Assembly (NCBI GenBank): GCA_036768485.1
Contig: JAVLUZ010000273.1
Coordinates: 2,997,015-3,061,014 of the forward strand
From: Mermis nigrescens
Taxonomy: Eukaryota; Nematoda; Enoplea; Mermithida; Mermithidae
Direction of reading: 5' to 3'
Length of the DNA: 64,000 bases
The notes below the pieces were generated by a model. That model made no database searches, was not told where the DNA came from, and saw nothing but the letters and a program-made list of their open reading frames with translations. Below, one piece after another: positions 24,684 through 32,821 of the stretch; position 1 is the first letter of the stretch, and every line of letters starts with the position of its first letter. Position numbers and translations under genes: made by a program.

Positions 24684-25010
24684 AGTCGCCACAATTTTTT
24701 CACTCTCCCCAGAATTCACGATTTTTCCAGTTTCCAAAAATCTGCTAAAAATTCGAAGAAAAGGTGCTGTTTAAAGCGTTTTCAGCCATCTATTTGCTAA
24801 AAAGTGTCAAATTTTGGCGCTTCAAGCCATACACTCTGTTTTGACTATATTTAGTTCAATTTATTCGACATTTTTTAATTTTTTCCTCGAAATTTCTTTG
24901 TTTTTATGCTCTAGAAAGATGGAACATCGTCAGAAACGCCGAAAAACGATGTTTTTGACGCGTACCCGCGAGTTTTTTGGCCAAAAAAAGAATTCCCATG
25001 CTGTGCAAGC
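24684..25010 (+). mobile_element. MITE, CAGACATG family, partial copy in ARL6 intron 2
   Basis: Matches the family consensus: CCCCAGAATTCACGATTTTTCC, AAAGTGTCAAATTTTGGCGC, GACTATATTTAGTTCAATTT, GCATCGTCAGAAACG, TTTTTGACGCG, ending GAATTCCCATGCTGTGCAAG. The left end is missing. The ORFs crossing it are not coding. Confidence 0.7.
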
Positions 25011-25409
25011 ATGGTCACCACGCCACCGTCTTTTTGGTTCTTCTCATCAAATCTTCCAAATAAAAGGTGGTTGTCCTGGTTCAAGAAAAGCTGTCCAATT
25101 ACCAGTTTAACAATTAGATGTCCAGCTTCGCAAATTGGCAATCCTGCTTCAAAAAATGGTTTTCCAGGTCCAAAAGTGGGATTTTCAGGCTTTACTATAC
25201 AAAACATATTCCCGTCCAAATGACTCCTTCTCCCCGTCCAATTTTTATTTCTTCCCGTCCTGTGGACGGGCAGAAACAGGGTATTTCCTAGGTGTGCCTA
25301 AAGCATTGTTGTTCTGGACCAGAAGGAATCAACCAGAGAATCATTTTCGAATTAAAAAAGTTAATACATTTGTATACACATACGTCTATTCTCAAAAAAT
25401 GCTTTTTAC

Positions 25410-25632
25410 CCAAGGCGTTGCATACTTCTACAGTGCTCATCGCTTGTCTATCGTCCATTTTATTGGCAAAAGTAAGCAAAGGAACTTTCCGCTTGATGAA
25501 GTCTGGATTTTTTAAGAGTTCATCAAGTTCGTCTTTTGCAACTACCATTCGCATTCGATCAGAAGTATCAACCACAAAAACTATGCCGTTCGCTTCTTTA
25601 TAATAATTAGCCCACAAATTTCTGTATCGACC
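25410..25632 (-). CDS. ARL6: ARL6 (BBS3), exon 2
   Basis: Begins after TCTGTCTAG with [20 protein letters not shown], then [20 protein letters not shown] and [14 protein letters not shown]. The G4 box is present as NKMD. The DMSGQ of exon 1 plus GRYRNLW here is the Arl6 switch II, and 'YYKEA..IVFVVD.SDR.RMVVAK.EL' is specific to the Arl6 branch. Donor TTGG|GTAAAA at 25409. 223 nt, ending phase 1. Confidence 0.95.
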
Positions 25633-26376
25633 CTAGACAGAAATTTTAGTCTTTGCAATTAAGTTAATTTAAATTAAAAACGTCGGTAGGTACATAGATG
25701 ATGCTCTCCGAGGTTGTATCTAAGTTTTACTGCTGCATGATCATTTCGAAAATGAGTCAATGCTGAAAATGTATGACCGATCAGTTAAATGAATAAAATT
25801 AGTTTTTGCGAAACTTTACACAGCACGACCTCTCCAGAATCGTGAGAGCAATAAAATTCCGTTTAATATGCCCTGATTTAGGTAAAAAAGCAAATCTAAA
25901 TAAAAACTGTTTTGTTTTTTTCTGAAGTTTGAGAGCATTGTTGGTACATTCACGTTTATTTAAAAATCATCTGAAAGGGTTCAGTTCTACATTATTATTA
26001 ATTGTTATTTATTCCATTATAAATAGGTGTTTTTAAGCACTGTTTTTATATTCTCGATTTTTCAGGCATATTTCCTAAGGGTACCACTCAGCTCAATGTT
26101 ACCTTTCGCTATTAGTAAATTGCACAAGATGCATTGAAAAGAAAATAATTTTTGAAAGTCCGTATCATAATATGCCTTCGTCAAGAAACTTACAAACCAA
26201 TATCGTACGGTACAAAAAACAAACAATGCTAGTAAAGAAAGTTCATCTAAATTTTCTGATAAACAGAATGAAAATAGGGATTTCAGAGAGCATTCTACAA
26301 TTGTTTATTACTCTCCAAATTTATTCAAAGTAAAGTTAATTTAGACCAATTACAAATCATAATTTAACGTACCTAC
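25633..26376 (-). other. ARL6 intron 1, nothing else seen
   Basis: The 744-bp intron is bounded by CAG|GTAGGT and TCTAG|GGT. It is AT-rich without a recognisable repeat or ORF. Confidence 0.6.
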
Positions 26377-26595
26377 CTGGCCAGACATGTCGAAAGCAGT
26401 CAATGTAAGATTTTTAGATCTGACGCGTTCAACAGTAAATCCTACAGTTGGTACAATTTCAGTCGATTTAAATTCTGCGGGCTTAAGGTAATTAAGAATA
26501 GTTGACTTGCCGCTGTTGTCCAGGCCAATAATTAGAATCTGCGCTTCTTTCTTCGATATTCCCAACCAATTTGATAAATGTGCAAAAATTCCCAT
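26377..26595 (-). CDS. ARL6: ARL6 (BBS3) small GTPase, exon 1
   Basis: ARL6 recruits the BBSome coat to membranes for traffic to cilia. ATG at 26595 gives MGIFAHLSNWLG, with the N-terminal amphipathic helix of Arf-like proteins. The P-loop is GLDNSGKS (G1), then PTVGF (G2) and DMSGQ (G3, the Arl6-type variant of the usual D-x-x-G-Q). Donor CAG|GTAGGT at 26376. Exons 26595-26377, 25632-25410 and 23725-23601 total 567 nt = 188 residues plus stop, the normal family length, all phases consistent, so the gene is complete and looks functional. A TTG-initiated reading three bases upstream is ignored. The Polinton sits only 568 bp upstream of this ATG. Confidence 0.96.
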
Positions 26596-27156
26596 CAAAT
26601 GAACCCTCAGGATTGAAAAGTCGTATGTGGCTAGAATAAGCTGCCATAAACTGGATGGATCGATGTCTTATGAATGACTAAAAGAATCAAATGATTTCAT
26701 TACACTGTACATACATCACAGCGGATATTTATATTAATATTTTGGATACGGAAAATTGAGATTTTCAGAATTTTTCGAAAAACTTTCGAATCATAACCCT
26801 GAGAGCTGACACATAAAATATTATGTAGAGTCACATATGTAAGATGTTGGCTGAAAAATGCAATACTGCTTCTTTTTCAAGAAAGCTCGCGCATGAAAAT
26901 CAATTTTCAGCGCTCCAAATAGCTATTAAAAAGTGGTTTATAGACAGCCTACAGTGATAAAATTTCGCACAGTAAAACTTTATTCCTTTATCAATTGATA
27001 GGTATATACAGTACAATGATTGTTGTTTCAGTTTAAATTGCTTGTGTAATCAATTTACGAGTATGTTGATTCAAAAATTATGATCCATGCACAAGGTTTC
27101 GTGAAATAGACTAACAGACTAATTATCTAAATTTCTAAAATAATGCTCTTCATACC
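26596..27156. other. ARL6 upstream region, no gene
   Basis: 561 bp between the ARL6 start and the Polinton target duplication; it should contain the ARL6 promoter. No X-box-like motif or TATA box was convincing by eye. Confidence 0.5.
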
Positions 27157-27162
27157 TATGTC
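27157..27162. repeat. Polinton target-site duplication, left
   Basis: TATGTC directly before the AG terminus; identical to 37483-37488. Confidence 0.95.
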
Positions 27163-27845
27163 AGTAGTAAGCCCTGTCTCCGTAGGGTGCAATGTTATAA
27201 CATAGCCTATGTTATAGCATAGGCATGGACGTAAAAATCTGCTCCCTGGCTTTTCCCAGGGAGCAATGCTTTAGCATAGTCTGTGCTATGGCATAGGGAC
27301 CTGCCGGGGAGGGGAGCGCGCCAGCCCAGGGCCAGGGGCCCAGGGCCAGGGGAGGGGGAAATTTCATTGGGGAAAGTTCCATGGGGGAAATTTCCCTAGG
27401 AGAAAACTTGAAATAACTATAACTCAAGAACCAGTGGTCGGATTGGGCTGAAATTTTAGGGGTAGGATGAACACCTTATTAGCAAACTATTACAAAAATT
27501 TTGATAGAGCAACTTACAGTATACCAGCATTAGTTTACACTTTTGCATAAATCAAGAACCAATGGCCGGATTTTGTTCAAATTTTCAGTATATGATGTAT
27601 ATACGCGAGGCATGCTGCGCAAAGAATTTTAGCGCGCAACCTACAGTATACCAATTTACTTTACACTTTCTCATATAGCACTATATCTCAAGAACTATAG
27701 AGCGGATTTAGTTCAAACTTTAAGGGTAAGATAAATAAATGTCAACTGTGTTATGTACAAAATTTTAGCGCGCAACGTACAGTATATCGATTTTTTGTTT
27801 ACACTGCTACCAAGAAAGATTGTCTGCATGCGCTTAGGCAGGGGT
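27163..27845 (+). repeat. Polinton terminal inverted repeat, left (683 bp)
   Basis: Matches 37482-36827 inverted. Features: a GCAATGTTATAACATAGCCT inverted cluster near the tip, a GC-rich block (CCCAGGGCCAGGGG, duplicated here but single in the right copy, explaining the 27-bp length difference), three diverged direct subrepeats of about 120 bp starting near ATAACTCAAGAACC / AAATCAAGAACCAATGG / ATATCTCAAGAACTATAG, and the inner end GCGCTTAGGCAGGGGT. Confidence 0.93.
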
Positions 27846-27889
27846 CCAGAGTCAGATAGGGGACACTCCTGGGCTTAAATATGGAATAA

Positions 27890-28268
27890 TTATATTGCTA
27901 TTTTGGCTGCAGCATTATGCTGTAAAATATCGTTTTTAATAAAGCGAATAATGTAGAGGATGGTTAGAGTGCATAAAATTGCAATACAACTCGGAATCTC
28001 ATTAGAAATTGCACCAAGCTCTTCTGTATGTAAGCATTTTTTGTTACTTTCTAGGCACCTTCCCTCAACATTAATTCCATAGGTACAAATTTCATAGACT
28101 CAAGTTTTGGAAAACAGGTGGTTAAACTTTTCCAATCAGAAACTTGAAAATCGCAGCTGTCTCTTAAAATCATGTTTTGAACTGATCTTGGAAGCCTACT
28201 ATAGTCTGCTAAATTGTTGTGACACACTACGGTAGACTCATTTGCATAATGATCACAGGTTTGTATTT
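27890..28268 (-). pseudogene. Broken ORF for a small cysteine-rich, LRR-cap-like membrane protein
   Basis: Minus strand, last gene before the left terminal repeat. One frame (about 28262-28046) reads STVVCHNNLADYSRLPRSVQ and CFPKLESMKF, a spacing like a leucine-rich-repeat N-terminal cap (Cys, Asn-Leu, Leu-Pro, Leu). A second frame continues to the stop at 27890-27892 with three spaced cysteines, then a hydrophobic helix CIAILCTLTILYIIRFI and a short tail. The frames must be joined by an indel near 28060-28090, and the start (ATG 28247 or 28241) is also out of frame, so it is dead as it stands. A TATAAATA box (28264-28271) lies 17-23 nt before these ATGs. A type-I membrane protein of unknown role is an inference. 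Confidence 0.45.
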
Positions 28269-28271
28269 ATA
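28264..28271 (-). promoter_or_regulatory. TATA box (GGCTATAAATACA) for the membrane-protein ORF
   Basis: TATAAATA on the minus strand. Its first TAA is the stop codon of the minor capsid gene (28267-28269). Confidence 0.7.
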
Positions 28272-29046
28272 GCCGATACCTGAAATGCAATTTGACAATT
28301 GTTTTGCCAAATTCAAAAGGCACAGGTTTATCTTGATCACTTTTAATATTCACTTCAATGGTATTGAATGATTTTTTGAGCACAGGTATATAATGCGGAC
28401 TGATATATGCATGATTAACAATATCCATATATTTTCCTTCTATATTCACAACCTGCAGAAGCGGTGCAAAAACATTTACAACGATTTGAGGCTCAACTAT
28501 ATCACAATATACGTAAAAGTTATGCATTCCACCCAGCATGTCGGGTGAATGGTGCGCAACTATGTTTAATTCTTTTTTGACAGTATAATCTATATTGCTA
28601 AGCTGGTTCTCTAGAAATCCTAGCATATACATTAAATGCTTTGTCAGCTTTACACTTTGAATATATTCAGTATTGATTGTTAAGTGACAAAATTTCCTAT
28701 TTTCATCATACTTTATGCCAAAATATTGCATGTAATCAAATTTGTCTATTTGGCTAACCGTTTTTATTCCATTCCTCATGGCTTGAATGAGGTCATGTAT
28801 ATTTAAATATCTTGCTCGAGGAATAAGCAATTTTTGTCGCACATTGTTTTTGATGTCATAAAATTGTATCATATTCTGCTCCTCGGCAACATTGTGCCAT
28901 GTATTTGCATAAATTATTTCAGCTAACCCAACCTCCCAGTCGCCAGTTAATGCGATTTGTCTAGGCAGATTGGTAACAAAAGTGGCTGCAGTATTTGTTT
29001 CTTGTGAATTGCTCGGAAGCGTTATGTAAAACTGTTTCATATCCAT
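28267..29046 (-). CDS. Polinton minor capsid (penton-like) protein
   Basis: 259 codons, intact. Starts MDMKQFYITLPSNSQE, then FVTNLPRQIALTGDWEVGLAE and IIYANTWHNV. The opening 'LPSNS...T.LP..I.L.G.WEVGL.E..Y..TW.N' is the hallmark of the conserved Polinton structural protein assigned as the single-jelly-roll minor capsid protein by comparison with adenovirus penton (established from structural prediction in the literature, not shown here). Nearly all predicted beta. Starts 4 nt after the protease stop; TATA box at 29072-29079. Met-1 and Met-3 are both usable. Confidence 0.82.
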   Translation of the reverse strand: MDMKQFYITLPSNSQETNTAATFVTNLPRQIALTGDWEVGLAEIIYANTWHNVAEEQNMIQFYDIKNNVRQKLLIPRARYLNIHDLIQAMRNGIKTVSQIDKFDYMQYFGIKYDENRKFCHLTINTEYIQSVKLTKHLMYMLGFLENQLSNIDYTVKKELNIVAHHSPDMLGGMHNFYVYCDIVEPQIVVNVFAPLLQVVNIEGKYMDIVNHAYISPHYIPVLKKSFNTIEVNIKSDQDKPVPFEFGKTIVKLHFRYRL

Positions 29047-29049
29047 TTT

Positions 29050-29466
29050 TTATAACCTTAGTTTATTGAAATATTTATAAATTTTTTTACTGAGCATAGA
29101 TAGAACAATGTTTGTGAAACTTATGCCTTTGCTCATGCAAACCAAAAAGTAGATACACATATGACCACAGCTGATTGAGAAAATCCCTTGTACTCGCATA
29201 TTATTGTATGTAAATGAGAGCACATTATCAGAAATGTATTTATGCAATTGCACAGGTGGTTCTAAGCCATAGCTGTCAAAATAGTTGCAATGCTTCTTAT
29301 TTTGAAAATAAATTGCGACCCAGTGTGATCCTGGTTCCTCACTGGGGTCCAAATTTACAACTAGAGCCGCAGGGTAGGTTCTTATAGGTGGCAGACGATC
29401 TATTGGGAAAACGCCTGCAAATGTATTATTATGTTTGAGAATTTTGAATATTTCAATAGTGTTCAT
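29050..29466 (-). CDS. Adenain-type cysteine protease (PRO)
   Basis: 138 codons, intact, in the Ulp1/adenovirus protease (C5/C48) family that processes virion proteins. The catalytic parts are visible in order: His48 in EPGSHWVAIYF, Asp64 in YFDSYGLEPP, Gln93 in RVQGIFS, and Cys in CGHMC (100-104) followed by the hydrophobic helix IYFLVCM. A C-terminal basic tail (KKIYKYFNKLRL) contains the next gene's TATA box. Located between major and minor capsid genes, 29 nt after the major capsid stop. No clear TATA box of its own: only GATAAAAA inside the end of the capsid gene. Confidence 0.9.
   Translation of the reverse strand: MNTIEIFKILKHNNTFAGVFPIDRLPPIRTYPAALVVNLDPSEEPGSHWVAIYFQNKKHCNYFDSYGLEPPVQLHKYISDNVLSFTYNNMRVQGIFSISCGHMCIYFLVCMSKGISFTNIVLSMLSKKIYKYFNKLRL
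29072..29079 (-). promoter_or_regulatory. TATA box (TTTATAAATATT) for minor capsid gene
   Basis: 26 nt before ATG 29046, inside the 3' coding end of the protease gene (codons for I-Y-K-Y). Confidence 0.6.
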
Positions 29467-29495
29467 GTTTATGCATCATAGTCATGAAACGTGTT

Positions 29496-30764
29496 TCAGT
29501 TTTTATCAATCATTATTAAGTTATCAAATTCAGCATATATAATGATTTCAATGCCAGAATCGGGCAAATTCTCAGAAAACCTAACAGCGATGCTTGTTGT
29601 TCCTTCACGGACTAGGTCCCAGTGTCCTCCATCATCTGCATCAGGAGTCAAATCGAACACAAAGAAGCAGTGACTTGTTTTAAAATCTTCTCTGCTAATG
29701 AAATTACCTTCATGCCCAATATCTAATGCATCAAACATCTGAGTATAGGCTTGCAAGTACCTGTCATGTTTAAATGAAATGCTGAGTGGGTAAGCAGGAT
29801 ATGTTATACCTCCACACGTTACTTTTACATCATTTATGCTGAACGGTTTGAAGTTGAAAGGCGATTTTGCTAGATTGCCTCGATAAGCACTGCCTTCAAC
29901 ACAAGCAAACACTATACGCCTAGGCAGCTGACCAGTAAACAATGTATAATTGGGCGTTTCTCTAGCAGGATTTGAAATGTGCAAATTAGTCAAAGCTACT
30001 CTCCTTATGGGATATTTTGCTGTATACGAAAGCATTGTTTGCTCAAGAGCTAAATTCACAGTGTCCAAAACCTCAACTTTTCGAATAAATAATTTCATTT
30101 GTGAGACTTTCAAGTCAAGGCTGACATCCTCAAAGCACTGCAAAACAAACGCATTATTATTTCTGTGTAATTCTAGGCGGAAATCGGTAAAATTAACTAA
30201 AAATCTGTCTTGCAAGAACATGTCAATGTGCAGTGGGGCCGCAACTTCCACAACATTTTCATCTTTAAACATTTTTGCAGCTCGTTTTTTGAAAGCTTCA
30301 TTGTCTTTTGTGTCAACATCACTTCCACCTTCGTGAAAGTACAGCGCAGATTGCAAATGCGAATGCTTGGCATCATACCCATAATTTAATTCGGTTTCAA
30401 AATACGATCTATATGCATATTTATCAGAGCTGTCAAAAACTAATTTGCCTCCTAAAAAGCATTTTACTTGCTTAAAGAAAGTCTTACCAATAAGATTGAT
30501 AGGCGCATAGTCAGGCACTGCTGCTCCAGCAGCAACTACTGGTTTTTTGATTCTCAATAGCATGTAAATGTAGTTTTTATTGAGCTGAATGTAATGTGGA
30601 TCAGGAGGTACTCTAAATTCATATGGTCTCTCATTAGTAATAGGATTTGTAGGTTGAATTTCATGCCAAAAACCACGCTTTATCACTACTTGAGTAGGAG
30701 GGACCGTAAAAAGGTCCAGTTCAGTCTTGGTACTGGGGATAGATTTTTCGTTTACGAGAGCCAT
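29496..30764 (-). CDS. Polinton major capsid protein (double jelly-roll type)
   Basis: 422 residues from ATG 30764, intact. Opening motif KTELDLFTVPPTQVVIKRGF, then EFRVPPDPHYIQLNKNYIYM, KCFLGGKLVFDSSDKYAY and AYRSYFETELNYG. These are landmarks of the Polinton major capsid family (proteins often annotated 'F54H12.2-like' in animal genomes), which has the double jelly-roll fold of adenovirus hexon. I reject the upstream ATG (30785): it is only 13 nt after the TATA box (30798-30805), whereas 30764 is 34 nt after it and has an A-rich leader (ACAAAAAAATGG). The 5' end overlaps the end of the pVI-like gene by 44 nt. Confidence 0.9.
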   Translation of the reverse strand: MALVNEKSIPSTKTELDLFTVPPTQVVIKRGFWHEIQPTNPITNERPYEFRVPPDPHYIQLNKNYIYMLLRIKKPVVAAGAAVPDYAPINLIGKTFFKQVKCFLGGKLVFDSSDKYAYRSYFETELNYGYDAKHSHLQSALYFHEGGSDVDTKDNEAFKKRAAKMFKDENVVEVAAPLHIDMFLQDRFLVNFTDFRLELHRNNNAFVLQCFEDVSLDLKVSQMKLFIRKVEVLDTVNLALEQTMLSYTAKYPIRRVALTNLHISNPARETPNYTLFTGQLPRRIVFACVEGSAYRGNLAKSPFNFKPFSINDVKVTCGGITYPAYPLSISFKHDRYLQAYTQMFDALDIGHEGNFISREDFKTSHCFFVFDLTPDADDGGHWDLVREGTTSIAVRFSENLPDSGIEIIIYAEFDNLIMIDKN

Positions 30765-31170
30765 TTTTTTGTTTTGAAAAAGCATCTATCATGCTAGTAT
30801 TTATAGACTTTGGGCGGCTACCAAGACCCTCTCCTTGCTGCTGCTGAAGGGCATGAGAGGCTTCATCAAAAAGTTGGGCAGCTTCTCGCTTTGAGTGTTC
30901 TTTAGTAGACTCAAAAAGCGGTTTTCCCTGGGCCAAATCAGATGCTATGTTTGAGCCTGCAACTAGAGCATGTTTCCCAACTCGCTTACCAATTGACTGC
31001 AAAACTGGGACTGCCATTCTAAAAAGCGAACGGAAAAAACTGCCAAGACCTACGCCCCGCTGGTATGGGATGCCTTTATACCCTTCCAACCCATAGCCTG
31101 TTTGGGCAGCCTGCCCTGTGTAGTAGTCCAACCAAATGTTGTAATCGTTAGGATTGAATTGAACGTGCAT
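30721..31170 (-). CDS. pVI-like minor virion protein
   Basis: 149 codons, intact. The N-terminus has NPNDYNIWLDYYTGQAAQTG, then a glycine-rich segment ending GVGLGSFFRSLFRMAVPVLQ and GKRVGKHALVAGSNIASDL. This amphipathic helix and the 'G.G..FF..LFR.A.P.L...GK..GK.AL' pattern are shared with the Polinton/adintovirus protein compared with adenovirus protein VI, a membrane-active internal protein; the functional equivalence is inference. The C-terminal part is basic and glutamine-rich (KRKIYPQYQD). It contains the TATA box of the capsid gene within its K-S-I-N-T codons. Confidence 0.7.
   Translation of the reverse strand: MHVQFNPNDYNIWLDYYTGQAAQTGYGLEGYKGIPYQRGVGLGSFFRSLFRMAVPVLQSIGKRVGKHALVAGSNIASDLAQGKPLFESTKEHSKREAAQLFDEASHALQQQQGEGLGSRPKSINTSMIDAFSKQKNGSRKRKIYPQYQD
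30798..30805 (-). promoter_or_regulatory. TATA box (AGTCTATAAATACTAG) for major capsid gene
   Basis: Inside the coding end of the pVI-like gene. Identical over 10 bases (TCTATAAATA) with the boxes at 31209, 32157, 32809, 35490 and 35873. Confidence 0.8.
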
Positions 31171-31208
31171 TTTTGTAATTTTGTTTTGAATAAATTATAT
31201 GTGATAAG

Positions 31209-31216
31209 TATTTATA
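31209..31216 (-). promoter_or_regulatory. TATA box (AGTCTATAAATACTT) for pVI-like gene
   Basis: 38 nt before ATG 31170. The TAA of the box is the stop codon of the 31212-31778 gene. Confidence 0.78.
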
Positions 31217-31778
31217 GACTTTCATCCCAGTCGAATTCCCCACCTGCAGCAAAAATCTCCTTACCTTGTCTATTTACTATACTTTCCAGTGGAACATTTG
31301 TGCGATTAAACACTTTCAGCAATTCTTTTGTGCCAGGGTGCCTGCTTATTTTCTTACGCTCACGTGCAAGATCATTAACTAAATCTGTAATGTTTGAGCC
31401 TTCAATTCTATTGCCATCTATCACAAGCTCACCATTAGGCTCAATTTCAATAAATGGGTTTGTACGAATGTAGTGAAGAAGGAGTTTTGCCTTTGGAATC
31501 TGATTTTTTGGCATACCAACAAGCACATTTTCATCACTCAATGCATTCTTTGCATTGTCAACTATACTAGCTCTATATGGCTGCTGCTTTTGTTCATATA
31601 GTCGTTTAAATCTGCTAAGCACCTGATTGTATTTCATGAGTTTTATTTCAGGAGCTATACTTTTGCTATGCAAAACTTTTTGCAATTCATTATCCAAGGA
31701 ATCTAGCACAACATCAATAGGTTTAGTCCGCTCGCTGATTTCAGCGGGTATAAGAATCATTTTTTCAGTATGTTTCAT
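31212..31778 (-). CDS. Conserved Polinton protein of unknown function, 188 aa
   Basis: Intact. Begins MKHTEKMILIPAEISERTKP, continues with a charged helical region (YNQVLSRFKRLYEQKQ), then LVGMPKNQIPKAKLLLHYIR and a conserved NGELVIDGNRIEGSNITDLV followed by NDLARERKK. The segment 'G.L...G..I.GSNI.DLVND..R.RK' is, to my recollection, recurrent in Maverick elements and placed with the virion genes; no enzyme motif is visible. It overlaps the preceding gene by 4 nt (ATGA) and has no TATA box of its own, so it is probably expressed from the upstream transcript, perhaps by reinitiation. Confidence 0.7.
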   Translation of the reverse strand: MKHTEKMILIPAEISERTKPIDVVLDSLDNELQKVLHSKSIAPEIKLMKYNQVLSRFKRLYEQKQQPYRASIVDNAKNALSDENVLVGMPKNQIPKAKLLLHYIRTNPFIEIEPNGELVIDGNRIEGSNITDLVNDLARERKKISRHPGTKELLKVFNRTNVPLESIVNRQGKEIFAAGGEFDWDESL

Positions 31779-32125
31779 TTTCTACCAGCTATTGCATCAG
31801 CTAACAAACTACCAGCTATTGTAAGTATGGGAGTAAGTAAAAGAGGAAGAAAACCACCTTCCTGTATTATAATATCTTTCTTTTGTTTTGTAGTCGCCTG
31901 CTTATTGTTTGCCAGGTATCTAATTTGATTCTGATATCTTCGAAGTTTATTTATATCCTTTTTATCGAAAGGAATATTACCATTCAGAAAGTTGTTTGCA
32001 CAGTCACAGAGACAAAGGATTTGATCTTTGCTGGCAGTATTTATAATAGCGGTTCTTTGAGGTTTTTTTGCTTGACTTAGGAGATGTAAACAACCAATAT
32101 TGCGTGTTAATCGTTCTTTACCCAT
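31775..32125 (-). CDS. Conserved small Polinton protein with hydrophobic C-terminus, 116 aa
   Basis: Intact. The N-terminal helical part is basic (LLSQAKKPQRTAIINTASKD, then CLCDCANNFLNGNIPFDKKD, YLANNKQATTKQKK) and the C-terminus is QEGGFLPLLLTPILTIAGSL followed by LADAIAGRK, a possible membrane or amphipathic helix after a Gly-Gly that could be a protease cleavage site. The pattern '.LL.KAKP.QR.AIL.TAS...I..LCE...N.L.GNI' is familiar from Maverick virion gene clusters. The TATA box is at 32157. It overlaps the ATPase gene by 19 nt. Function unknown; a core or cement protein is a guess. Confidence 0.68.
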   Translation of the reverse strand: MGKERLTRNIGCLHLLSQAKKPQRTAIINTASKDQILCLCDCANNFLNGNIPFDKKDINKLRRYQNQIRYLANNKQATTKQKKDIIIQEGGFLPLLLTPILTIAGSLLADAIAGRK

Positions 32126-32775
32126 TTTTCCTTTTTTGTCACAATATCTCTACTAGTATTTATAGATTTCTGCATATAAACAGTTGGATGCCTGCTAAAA
32201 ATATTTGTTTTAAGCCTGAGCTCATCTCTAGCATTTTGAGTTAGATCAATTAAAAGGTAACCATGTGGCTGAGAAGTAGCATCAGAATAAGCTTCTAGAA
32301 AATATTTAGCGTTGGCAGGATAGAGCTGTCTGGAAAGCATTTGTGCCTGTAACTGATCAGCAGGGTGTTTGAATAAAACTATATAATCAGAGTTGATGCG
32401 TGAAGTTCTTAGACCATCAAAGAAAACGTTTTGAACAATGTGTATAATGCTAATGTTCCAATGATGACAACTCCTTGTAAAAAGTTGCACAATCTGGGCA
32501 TTACCCTTGCTCTGTTGCATAAGATCATCGAGAATCAAAAGTTGAGGCACATGACTAAATTGTTTTAGGTAATTAAAATCAGGAAGCCCTTCTATGAATG
32601 AAACATCATTTAATTTTTTATAAAGAGGCTGATTTTCTGCAAAGCACCACCAAATCTTTTTAATTTTAGTATCAATCAGGCATGCTCTATTCTCAATTAA
32701 TCGCTTGACAAATGTTGTTTTGCCTGACTTTGTTGGTCCTGAAACAAGGCAGGTGAAAGGATGTTGGAACATCAT
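32107..32775 (-). CDS. FtsK/HerA-type DNA packaging ATPase
   Basis: 222 codons, intact. Walker A GPTKSGKT at residues 13-20, Walker B LLILDD at 79-84, then the sensor-like stretch NISIIHIVQNVFFDGLRTSR. This is the A32-type genome packaging ATPase found in Polintons, virophages and large DNA viruses; it drives DNA into preformed capsids. Length is normal for Polintons. It is divergent from the TBP gene, with only 46 bp between the two ATGs. The 3' end encodes K-S-I-N-T-S over the TATA box of the next gene. Confidence 0.93.
   Translation of the reverse strand: MMFQHPFTCLVSGPTKSGKTTFVKRLIENRACLIDTKIKKIWWCFAENQPLYKKLNDVSFIEGLPDFNYLKQFSHVPQLLILDDLMQQSKGNAQIVQLFTRSCHHWNISIIHIVQNVFFDGLRTSRINSDYIVLFKHPADQLQAQMLSRQLYPANAKYFLEAYSDATSQPHGYLLIDLTQNARDELRLKTNIFSRHPTVYMQKSINTSRDIVTKKEKWVKND
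32157..32164 (-). promoter_or_regulatory. TATA box (AATCTATAAATACTAG) for the 116-aa gene
   Basis: 31 nt before ATG 32125, within the ATPase coding end (K-S-I-N-T-S codons). Confidence 0.78.
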
Positions 32776-32784
32776 GGTTTTAGG

Positions 32785-32794
32785 TATAAATATA
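32785..32794 (+). promoter_or_regulatory. TATA box (GGTATAAATATAAG) for the TBP gene
   Basis: 27 nt before ATG 32822. It lies within the 5' leader of the divergent ATPase gene, so both promoters overlap. Confidence 0.65.
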
Positions 32795-32808
32795 AGTTTA
32801 TCAGGAAG

Positions 32809-32816
32809 TATTTATA
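32809..32816 (-). promoter_or_regulatory. TATA box (TTCTATAAATACTT) for the ATPase gene
   Basis: 33 nt before ATG 32775. It lies where the TBP transcript should start, only 6 nt before the TBP ATG. Confidence 0.75.
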
Positions 32817-32821
32817 GAAAA

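Noticed and set aside
24492..25515. Several 98-126 codon plus ORFs
   Set aside because: Repeat-derived or antisense to ARL6 exon 2; no family signature.
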